A model generated the notes under the pieces. That model did no database searches. It had not been told where the DNA came from and saw nothing but the letters and a program-made list of their open reading frames with translations. This document shows, piece by piece, positions 45,301-57,300 of a stretch of DNA of 64,000 bases. The stretch comes from Micrasema longulum (lineage: Eukaryota > Arthropoda > Insecta > Trichoptera > Brachycentridae): the NCBI GenBank assembly GCA_022494885.1, contig JAGVSM010003671.1, positions 248,001 to 312,000 of the forward strand, given 5' to 3'. Positions within the stretch are counted from its first letter, which is position 1. Each line of letters opens with the position of its first letter. Both the position numbers and the translations under genes were made by a program.

Positions 45301-48300
45301 ATAACATCAACCCTGATGATGGACGCTGTAACGCGATCCGAAACGTCGGTAGAGAGTACGAACAACACACGGCATAATAACCCAGAAAAACTTATTGTGC
45401 GATCATTCTCCGTTTTTATTTCTCCTTTTTCGGGTAGGTGCATTATGCATATAATTTTTACAGTGTATTCTGCACTGGGAGATCTCCCAGCGAAAAACAA
45501 ATGAATAAAAAAATTTGTTTTTTTTTGCTTGGTACTTAAAATATTGAACGTTAATTTGACTCTTTCAATACAGGCTTTTTGGCCTAAATATTTTTTAAAT
45601 ACAGTCGGGGGGAATGCGGTAGTGTGTTGTGATGCGGTCCGGTTGTGTTTACATAAAAATTAGCTGGTCAATATTCACGAATATATTTATATTCTTGAAT
45701 ATCATCATCATCATTCGCTTTCTGCACCTAATCGTACACAGGGCACTGCATTGGTAGACCAATTGCAGCATATCTTAATCATTTTTGTTCCATGAAGGTA
45801 AGATAATCAGTTTACGCTTCAGGTACCAGTCCAGGGACCATGAAATATTCTAGTATATAAAAAATGGAATATCAAGGTGCTAATTTTTATCGAAACTCAA
45901 CCAGCCAGCGTCAAAATGCATTACCGCATTTCTTCTGTGCGCCTTGAACGTAGACATTGTATATGCACCTAGTAGATTTTAGCCCAATTCGTGAAGATTG
46001 ATAAGTAGTGAAATAATGAAGTTAGAATCCCACCCTCGACAATAAAGGTTTCAGCTCTTTCACTTCACAAAAATCAGCAGACAGAAGTTTAAAAAAAAAT
46101 ATGGATGTTCAAACAGAGGCAGAATGATGATTGTTCGTTAGCACCAAACAGCATAAACCAGCTAACAAGTCACAGGCCTTGTAAAGACCTCCATAGTCCT
46201 AAACAGCCTAAAACGCCATAACAAGTTAGTGAATGTGTAAACAAATGAAATTTGAAATGAATAAATACGAGTAGTGTAGGTACATATATAGAATACTACG
46301 TAATTTGAATTACTGCTTCCATTATTATACTCAGATTCACCGAATCTGGCGGCTGACAATCCTGTACTAATTACAGTCCTTCCTGGAACTCACTAAAAAT
46401 TTAATCAATCATTTGAGAAACCTCACAAGTCAAGTTTTTGGCGGATGTGACTTCGACTTGAAATGCACTTCATTTTGTTAAGGAACCAATGTTTTATAAA
46501 AAAAATAAAGGTAAATAATAAACAAATATGATAGAAGTCCAGGCATCTACAGGGCTTATGACCTGTCAATGGCTGGTTTAAGTGGCCACTTTACACACTG
46601 TGTAACATTCACCATTCTGCCAATATTTGAACATCTATATTCCTTCAATTCTTTCATCTGTTGATGTTTGTGAAGTTAAAGAGCTGAAACCTTTATTTAT
46701 GCGGGTGAGATTCATCTGATTGAATTATTTCACCTACATACTAGGCAACGCCTAAAAATATTCTATATTACCTTCTCTTAAATGTTCTTAATCTCTGTTG
46801 TAATATGTTAATATAAACACATCCCCAGGGAGTTGAATCCAGTCCTTGTCTACAAAAATTTGGACAAACTCAAAATATTGTTAGATATGATAAGTATAAA
46901 CTGGTTGGGATTCTCAGAACAAGACAACTGTGGTTGTGATTTCTACCAATAGACTAGGGCCCCGATTACAGTGAGAAGTTAACAGAGTTATTTTCTACTG
47001 TCTGTAAAGAAAAATCGATATTTGTGTACGAAAATAAGTATATTTGCGTGAACATTTTAAATACCTTCACTGGTAACCTATAATTGAACATGTTGAAAAG
47101 AAAAAAAAGTATTCATATTCTGCTTTTCATACAGAAAACTTAATTTCACTTTGTAGATAAAATTGAAGATAAATGTTAACTTCCCATTGTAATCGGGGCC
47201 CTGGTAAATTAATAGTGCCGTATGATTTATTTATGCAACACATTGTATAGTTAAAATGAAATAATGCATATAATAGATAGGAACACTCCCATATGCCTTT
47301 CATTACATTCAATAAACAATCGACCTTGGCCTGTAATCATTTATGCAATAGATTGATAAGCTAGGAAACTAGGTGCTATTATAACTAGTATACTATCGAG
47401 GGTGCATTGTGAGAACTCAGCGTGTATGCCATGTACTTATGCACTCAATCGAAAACATAGCTGGTCTAATATCTGACAGATATTTGACCACAAATAAATT
47501 TTTAAAAACTTGTGTACGTGGAGCGAATTGCAGCACAAAACACCTACATGAAAAAAAAATGATCTCATTGGGAATATGGGAAAAACTAGATAAAAGGCTA
47601 TTTCAGATAAAACAAATACTATCCAAGTATTCTAAGAAAATAAATAGACTTATCAATGAGGAACTTCAGCCCAACGGGAAATTGGATGCAAAAAAATATT
47701 TCTTACGCACTGTAAAAATTAAGGAATACCCCAATTAAAATGCTATAAATACGAATAAAAAATTGTATGTCATTATGATTTGTGATAAAATACTGTTGCG
47801 AAAGGATGCTATATGATATTGCGCTCCACTCGCTGTTACACGTTGAACAGCTCTGATCTAATTCACGCCACCCGTTAGCGGGGCGGTACAGCGGTGAGTT
47901 GGGAGAGGAAATGAGAGAATGCATGTAAAATCTAACGCACCAAATCCTATTATTGTATTTATTTCTGGAAATAAGCAACAAGAAGAACGCGTGCGAACTG
48001 ACCAACGTATCGAGGATTAATCAATATGATGATTAACAAAAGTCATTGAAAAGAAAATGCTACCTGGGGGACTCTAGATACGCCCAGTTGAGTTGTCAAT
48101 ATAATAAAAATGAAAATCTTAATCAAGGTATAAGAATGTTTGCATTTTTAAAAGTAAAATCACTAAGAAATCATTTTAGGAATTTTTTTCTAAAAGTAAA
48201 TTTAAAAATAAATATTATAATAATTACGCATTACTTTTATCTTTTCCTCTAACATGAATTTTTCTGTTTAATTTTAAGTTATCTTTACATGCATTCTCCA

Positions 48301-51300
48301 TTTCAGAACAAGAACATAATAAGTCCATAATGAAATGGAAAAAACATACAAAAGATTTTTTATAAAAGCATATATTGGAATAGCCAGCAGGCTTACTGAT
48401 ATGAAACTCTTACAACCATGTGACATAGATTATATTGAAAGATTTTCGTCATCAAAACTAGCAAACAATCCTTCAACCATTTATAAACATTAATTTGTTA
48501 TGACTTAATTATCTTACATCTGTTATAAGTTTAACACGAAGTAAACACGCTGTGCAGAATAGCTAAACAGTGCTACTGTAGCTAATATTGTGACCTTAAT
48601 ACAAAAACATTCATTATCTTTTTTATCTGATGAAGATGTGACAGAAGAATGATGGTATCTGGGCATAAAAAATTAACAAAGTGGCCAATAAATGAATATA
48701 GAAGATATTATGTTGTGATCAAATTAGTTTCTAATAAATTTGATACAAAAAACAATTAAACATCTTGGTTAAGTCGACAATATTTTGAGTACCTATGCCT
48801 AAATGTTTGTAGACAAGCAGTGGAGTTAACCCTATGGGAAGTTGATATTGTTGATAAAACCAACCAAGAAGTACATAAATCGAACAGTTTTTTAGGTTTT
48901 TCCTAGTAGGTGAAATAATTTCACGCACATCATTAAAGGTTTTAGCTCTTATGCATCATAAAACTCAAAAGATGGAAGAATTTGCGTGAAATAATTTGCT
49001 ATGTATTAATTATTTTATTTCTTTTTAATTCAATAAAATAAACAAGTTTATCGATTTCTATACTTTGTTTTTATTATGTTATAAGAATGTTTTTACACTT
49101 TTAATTTCACATTTTATTTTTTATGCAAATCACAAAAATAACTTTTTTGGATGACAAAAGTTAATATCTAACATGAGCACTTCTATGATCAATATGTGTG
49201 TCTACATTTTCAAGACAAGATAATTATTGGTTTCTTATATTTACGATTATCCCTAATGTGTGCAATAAATATTACAGGCGACCCTATATCCTGTATCAAT
49301 GAAGGAGCGATACCGAGCAATGTAATAAACACATTCTGCTGGATTACTTCCACATTCACACTTCCCGGGCAAGACCCTGAGAACACGGGTCACCCTGGAC
49401 TCGGAAATGACAACTTCGGAGACAAGAAGGTGCACAGCTACTATCAGTGGGTTCCATTCATGCTGTTCTTCCAGGTAAATACATAATATTAAATGAGTTT
49501 GATAAATCTCAAGTAAATCTAATAAGTTTATAGCAGCGAAATATTTACACACAAAAAATTACTTTCTAAAAGAACATTTTTTTATATTTGCCTTAGTAAA
49601 CATGACATTTTTGTCAATTTTTTTTTGTTTCATGTTATAGTTATTAACGCAACTGTCTAGAATGGTTTAAGTGTCAGGTTCATTCCCCAGCAAGATTTAC
49701 ACAAAATTAATATATTTAAAAGGTTATTTCATAATATTTTATTGCTTCTGAAATTTTACCCCGAGTAATAAATTACCGACGTACACAGGGATTGAAAGGC
49801 AAATGCGGTGTTTTATGCACTATTAGGTGTGGGAATGGAAAAGACGACAGTGAAACATAAAAATACCAACACTTTTGAGTGTGCATATTGGTACGCCATA
49901 TTGCTAATTAAAAACTAAATTAAGGGTTATTTTGCATAAAAAATTCAAACAATATAATTTTTTTCAGGGACTTCTTTTCTACATTCCTCACTGGATTTGG
50001 AAGAACTGGGAAGAAGGAAAGATCCGTATGATATCTGAAGGAATGAGAGGTTCCATCGCTGGATTCGGAGAAGAGAGAAAAGAAAGACAGGTAAAAATTG
50101 GTAAAAAAAAGAATGTTAAAAATTAGGAGTGCAAACCTACACAAAAATTACCGTTTAATAGCAATATGCCTGCAACACATTATTCACAATACACAAGGTT
50201 AATAATTAGTTATAACATTAAGCTCATCAACGTTTTAACATTACTGCAGTTTGTGTTTACGGCCTATTGTTTATTCATATTGGATTAATGCAGGGGAAAT
50301 CATTTAAAAAACATAATGCTTCGCTTAAATTTCCTTACTAGAGAGGCGGGTAATAGTAAAATCACAAACCCAAACGTCTTTATTAAGTATGAGTAGATAT
50401 TCAATAAAAAAATATTTTTTCAGAGTCGCCTCGTGCAATACATGCTGGAAACCCTTCACACGCACAACACTTACTCTTTTGGGTACTTTTTCTGCGAAGT
50501 ACTGAACTTCATCAACTCTGTAAGTAAACTTGATTCATTAGTCCCATATTAATCCCCAATCTAGCAAGATTAGTACATTCATTTCAACTAATAAAAAATT
50601 GAGATCTGAATTGATTGAATGAGAATTAATTAAGCATTGTTTAACAACAGCCAGCTGGAATGATGTAATGACAAATACTTATTTGGTAAGAAACTCAAAG
50701 TACTCGACAAAACAAAAACTAAAATGAATTATTATGGAAAATATATGGTAATTGGCTTAATTTTTTTTCATTCCTTATGAACATGAGTAACAAGCACTCC
50801 AACAAAAAATGCAATAAAAAGTAAAACTTTCTTTATGGATGAATTCATTTGTTATTTAGAATCCGGTTGATTACATAAAACAGTTCAGCCAGTACTGAAA
50901 ACCAACATGATATTTGTTATTAATTATTCAATTAAATGCTTTCAGGTAGGAAACATTTTCTTCATTGACCTTTTTCTTGGAGGAACCTTCTTGACTTATG
51001 GAACCGATGTGGTTAAATTCTCCAACATGAATCAAGAACAGAGAACAGATCCGATGGTAAAATAATGTTTTTATATGGTAGCATTTTTTAAATATAACAT
51101 CAGGTCAAGACGCCTACTGTGTTACTACGTTATCATGGTGCATATATGGCCCGGATGGTCTGAGAAAAATTACAATTAATTACTTATGGCGATGACACGG
51201 GATATTTACAACTATTGAAGTGTTTATTAATATAAATACAATGCGAGAACCGTTTCATTTACAATTTATTAATTTTCAGATTGAAGTGTTCCCCCGCATT

Positions 51301-54300
51301 ACCAAGTGTACCTTCCACAAGTTTGGAGCATCGGGGACTATTCAGAAGCATGACGCGATGTGTCTTCTAGCCCTGAATATTTTGAATGAAAAGATTTATG
51401 TCTTCCTTTGGTTTTGGTATGTAAAGTTTAAGAAAGTAAACTTATTTTGCACTTAAAAAATAATAACTTAATTTAAAATAAAACACTTAAAAAATAATAC
51501 ATAGCTTAATTTTAATGCCGATGGTACTTTTTTAGGCTTATCATCTTATCAGTGGTATCTGGTCTGGCTCTGATATATTCAGCAGCTGTGGTGATGCTTC
51601 CAACAACTCGGCAAACTATCCTCAAGAGACGATTCCGAATAGAAACTCCCTCCGGTGTGGATTGCCTCGTTTCAAAGACTCAGGTATAATAATTTAAATT
51701 ATTTCATTATCAGAGAAACGGTGATAATAATATTGTTTTTCCTGCCTACTTTTGTAGATTCCTTTATCACATATGCGTGTAAACAAATCCTAACATTAAA
51801 CATTGTCGTTGCAGGTGGGAGACTTCTTATTGCTCCATCTGCTGGGTCAGAATATGAATTTGATGGTGTTTGGAGAAATATTGGAAGAACTTGCAAGACG
51901 TATACAGATGGAAAATAGCCCTCCATCCGCTCCGTCTACAGTGGAAATGGTGCCCATCTATCCGGATATAGAGAAGTTTTCCAAAGACGATTCATAACCG
52001 ACTACCGTCTTCATTTTCTGATAATATTAATTCATTTGAGATTTTTTCCTAGTGTAGAAAACATAGCAAAATTTATAAAATTTGTAGATCTGAAAGTTTG
52101 AATATCTAAACTTTATATATATAGGAAGAGTTGTTACTTCAAATCATTGACAATGAAATATTATCTATTGGATACATTATATGAATCTCATTTAGCGAAT
52201 CTACATTGATCTATTTAACTTTTACATACTTTATTGGATGAAAGTAAGTGTAAAATCAAAGGAGTGATATTAAGATTCAGATTTCAACATTCCATATTTC
52301 ATGAAAATATATTTTTAAACCTTTTGGGACCAATTATACGAGGACTGATATAATTAAAAGGATGCCATTTTATGAATGACAGCAAAGTGTTTAATTTTAA
52401 GAATATTATCTAATTAAGATTACGAACACCGCCATATTCTGGCTTTTATAAAATTACAAGCAACGAATTAGATAGGGATATATGAATGTGAAAATGTGTA
52501 GCATTTTTTTATGGTTAAATGAAACTTTTAAAATGCTCTTAGGGAACATTTTTTTGCCATTTTAGATAGATCTCCATTAAGGCTTTTTAATTTTATATTT
52601 TCATTATTTTTTATTCTGTTTCAGTATTCGTTTTATTAAAATATTTGAGTAAGAGTATTGAATTTCAATTAAGTTACAGTATGTATTTAAACAATATTAT
52701 TGTAAAATCAAAATAATTAAACATTGTAAAATTAAGACAATAGTTAACTGGAATCTAGCACTATGAATAGAAGTGAGTAAAATATCGATGTGTGCGAGTC
52801 CAATAATATTTTTATTTTGTTTTAATCAATTCCATTATTCAATGATATTACTTTTTTAGAATAAATTTTCGTTTAGTTGTATAAAGAAATTTCCAAATGA
52901 ATTAAAATGAAATGTTTAAATGACATTTAGATGGACAAATGCAGTTCATTTTATGTGCTGTCATATTTTAGGCGGTAATTAGGTTGTAATGTTTAATAAA
53001 TAAATTGTTAAAGTGATATAAAGTGTTTTATAAGCGAGTCTGTGTTATTTATGAAACGCATGTGGTTATACATAAACTCCTCAACATTTAAGCTCGTCAA
53101 TTTTCCATTCACGTAACATCTGACAAAAGTAATAATTTACACATTTGTAAAATATGATAATGCTTCTTCATTATACACAATATTAGGCTATATTAGGAAA
53201 ATTCAACTATATAATACTGTTCTTAGATACTTCATTATTTCCCTACCGCCACACTTTATATTGCAATAAATAAAATACTTTTACCTGTTTTTTTTAATAT
53301 GTATTATTCATTCCAATATGTAATTATTCCTCATGTGCTTTTACATTTCTATTTGTTTTAAGATTCTTTAAGTATTATGTGTACGAAAATATAATGAATT
53401 AAACTATGGTGCATAATTTTTATGACGGCAGTTTTTTATCACATAAATTCAAGACTTGATGTATTTTCTCCATTTTTATTAATAAAACTGAATAAAAAAT
53501 GTATATACATAATTCAGACATCTTTTTATTATCCTTTTCATGTAAGCCAATCCTCGATAATATACATGTAAGGGACTCAACAACCCGAGACAGAACATTC
53601 TAGAGTACACCAGAGTATGTTGTAGATCCAAATTTATTATTATATTTTATGTTGAATATTTAAATATTATTGATGGATTCAATAAATTCTTGAATACATT
53701 TTTAACACATACTTTGTGAACCTGGATTTAAAAATCAATCAGACCAAAATTATTAAATACGGTGCAGTATCTTTTGATACACATAAAACTTAGCTAAGAG
53801 AGTGACAAATTATAAGGAGCTTCAAACATGTTTATTTATAACTGAATGTTATTTTTAAGAAAAATTGCTTTAATTGAACAAGTTCAATCTTCAACAGCGT
53901 GCAATTAATTTATCAAGCATGAAAATTAAAACTTCCAATGGTAAGTGAAATTTTACATCATTTATATTTTTCCATTGAGTGAAGATATGCTGAAACCTGC
54001 TGGCCACATAAAGTTTTAATTTAAGACAGAAAGTATAATTATATAAGCATTTATGAAAACCACTCCAGAGCCCCGATTACAATGGGAAGTTACCTTAGAC
54101 TGTATATGAAATAAAATCGAAATTTACCTATGAAAATGAGTTTATTTGTATGAATATTAAAAAGTATCTTCGTCAGTAACCCGTAATTGAAAATGTTTAA
54201 AAAGATGTGTGCATATTGTAGTTTTCATACAGAAAACTTATTTTTACTTTATAGATAAAATTGACGATAACTGTTAACTTCCCATTGTAATACGGGCCTA

Positions 54301-57300
54301 GGACCTAGATCACAAATGCTATCTTTATCAGTATTTACAGGGTGTTCTTTAAACCCTGTCACATCCGAAACCACGATGGTCAGTATGAGCAAGAAGACAT
54401 ATTGGCACATTAAAATAAATTTTTAGAACAAAAAAATTTGAAAAAATAAAATATTTAAAAAAAACAAAAGGTTCTTTACTTCTGCAGGGGAGAAACGAGG
54501 AGAAAGAGGGGAGTCTGATGTATCAGACTCCCCTCTTTCTCCCGCCCGGTTGGCGGTGTACCGCCAACCGGGCGGGCGCGCCCCCTTCGCTTCTGCCCTG
54601 CAGAAGTAAGAAACCATTTCTTTTTTTAATATTTTATTTAAAAAAATTTATTCGTTCTAAATATTTTTAAAATATGCAAATATGTATTCTTGCCCATACT
54701 GATCATCGTGGTTTCGGATGTGACAGGGTTTAAAGAGCCCCCTGTATATATAGACAGTATGTTTTTCTTTTCTACTTTCCAAGAAAAAATAAAATAGGAA
54801 ATTTTGTTCTTAAAAAGGAAACATTTTCAAACTGCTGCCATTACTCTACTGGGCGTATGTATGTCACCGCTAAATAGTGAAATCAGCCACTCAATCGGGC
54901 AGCTATCCTGTTCAAAAAATGTGGGCTTCAATCATATGGCTAGGCCGTTCATTGAATGAATTAAGATAGCTCAACGTTCAACTATTTGGCTGGCTAAACG
55001 CAAGCCCTTTGGAAACGGCAGAACCGAAAGCCGCAGGTCATTTAGTTCATATTTTAACCACTGCAACGCAAACTGTCATCTGTCATCTAACAAATATTGC
55101 GTCAGTAACTGACAATGTGTGTTGTTTTCTGTTAAAGTGCTTTGTTTTGAGCATACTAAGAGCATACTAAAAGATAAAAGGAATACAGAATGGCTTTTTT
55201 TGCAAAAAATGAGTAAGAGACGAGTTTCAAACTAAAATATGAGTCTTAATTTATCAGTGTTCACAAGCTAGGGTGACTTCCAAAGACCTGCGGACGTCTA
55301 TGGGGTATTTTACTGGATGTCTAAGTATGATATTATGACTGCAGTGAATGAAGAGCAATTTAATATTTCCTAGAGAAATGTTTTGTTTATCATTTTTTAT
55401 ACAATATATTTTATATAGAATTATAAAGACTGTCACTGCCAGATAGTGTTTTATTTTTTATGTGAAGTTAGGTTAGGTTAGGTTGAGTTAAATAATTTTT
55501 TAAAAAAGGTTTTTTCCAATTAAGTTAAGTAAAAAAACTATTTTTTTATATTTTTTAACTTAACCCAACCTATCCTAACCTACGTATATTTAAGAATAAG
55601 GACATTGATGTTTCACTCTACTTCAACAACCTCACATTCCTTCTATCATCAGACTTAAGTAAAAAATTATATACCTACCAAACGGTTTCATGGTAATAAT
55701 AAACCTCTCTTTATGTCTCACTCTCGTTGCTGTAGGTGTATTCGCGAGCGAGAGAGGCATTTCCTTTTGTTAAACGTTGCTTTCAACGTTTTGGCTAAGC
55801 GTCCATTAGCTATTCGATGAAATGCTGGCATTTTATGAACAGGCGAACCGTTCGATTGAGTGGCCGATTTAAGTATTCGGCGGTGACACATACATTATCG
55901 GCATCTTAATTGGCACATACTTTACTACATATGCCATTTCCTTTCTGAATATATTTAAATGCATGAAATAAAATGCAACAATGTCAAATATGTACATTTA
56001 TATAATAATATAAATCACAATAAAGGCTTAAACTGATCACCAAACAGACATCAAGCACTTTACATTTCTTGTACATAGATACGAATGACATCTAGATGTA
56101 TACATAGGGGTAAAAGAGCCCACAGTAGAAATCGATTTCCGTATCTTCTCAAACTGCCGAAACTCATAAATGTTGTATCTTCGTAATTGCTCGGACAAAG
56201 TTCACTTTTACTATTCCGTCTGTTTTTTTGTAGAGATAGGTTAATAAGAAAAAATTGAAGTTTTTAATTGCCTTATAAATATCTGTGTTTTACTAACACG
56301 GTTTTACAAAAAATACTAAACACAAAAGGTCCTTAAAGTGCTAAATAATATGGATACTCTTTGCAAATTTTGCATTTTGAGACAATACTCAATTTTAGTG
56401 AATCCCCACAATTAGAAATCAATAAAGGATTAGTCCTAAGAGCAATAGTACCTATGTATCGAAATGCACTACATAAAGTACTCTAATTGCACCGTCGACG
56501 ATCTAAGATTTTTCATTTTTATGTTATTATATAATCTTTGTTTGAACTTAAAAAACAAAAAATACTAACATAATATAAAGACATATAGGATTTAGACACA
56601 GAGGTTAATTAATAAAAACATATATGAGGAGCAAACATTTAAACAGTGATTTGTAGAAATTTGAAAACAAAATGTTTTTTATTAAATTTTATAGTTCATA
56701 CCTAAATCCATGAGAAAAAAAACCACAATATTCATTCAAACCGCATTATTTTCTATTTAAAATATGTTCTAAAGTTAATATATTTAAACAAATAGTGTTG
56801 TAAAAATAAGTTTTTCTTCATTATTCAAGCTCTATATTTCTGTGACAAATCACTCTTAAAATTTTGCTCCTTGTATGATGAAAAAACCTTAGCTCTCTCC
56901 TGCAAAGTATGTAATAGATTTGCAGATAGAGCACTGAACATAGCAGAATTTTGAATATACAGCGCGTATTTCCAATGGCCCTTAAAAAATTTATTGACTC
57001 ACCGATTTCCCCAGTCTAATTTGGATGCAATTTGATTTCTCAAGGCTTCAGCAGGACCTCGCGGTAGAGCTCCTGCCAGCAAAGATCTTCTTCCTGCCAG
57101 GAGTTCGCACATAACTTTTCTAACAGCTTGGAAGCGATATGTTTCATTTTCCTAAAAGAAAAACATTTAAAACATAAATAACCATACTACATTAATGCAT
57201 ACAGACTCGTGATATTGCTTGTGTGCGGCACGAAAATTCGTAACAGTTTTAAACCCACAGAAAAAAAGTTTACTTGCATCATAATACTACATAATACATG

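Larger units (their letters stand above)
38620..49277 (+). other. inx3: inx3 intron 1 (10.7 kb)
   Basis: GTGAGC donor to ATTACAG acceptor, phase 1. From 38700 to about 43370 I see mostly unstructured AT-rich sequence without recognisable genes. The remainder carries SINE, foldback and MITE copies and the unidentified coding-like segments at 47.4-48.5 kb. Confidence 0.85.
6784..57002 (-). other. spg: giant spg intron 4 (about 50.2 kb)
   Basis: The intron is bounded by the GTGAGT donor of exon 4 and the TTGTTTCAG acceptor of exon 5, and the flanking codons join in phase 2 into the contiguous DOCK motif [14 protein letters not shown]. It contains the complete antisense inx3 gene and most of the repeats listed here. 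It is about 30 times longer than the other visible spg introns (82-1724 bp). Confidence 0.88.

Noticed and set aside
51655..51926. ORFs on both strands spanning the inx3 exon 7-8 region in other frames
   Set aside because: They cross the intron 51684-51814 or run out of the innexin frame. The spliced innexin model accounts for this DNA.
54423..54617. ORF over the foldback core at 54 kb, and the similar ORF at 8473-8694
   Set aside because: Both are read through inverted repeats and G+C-rich palindromes. The two copies do not preserve a common product in the core.
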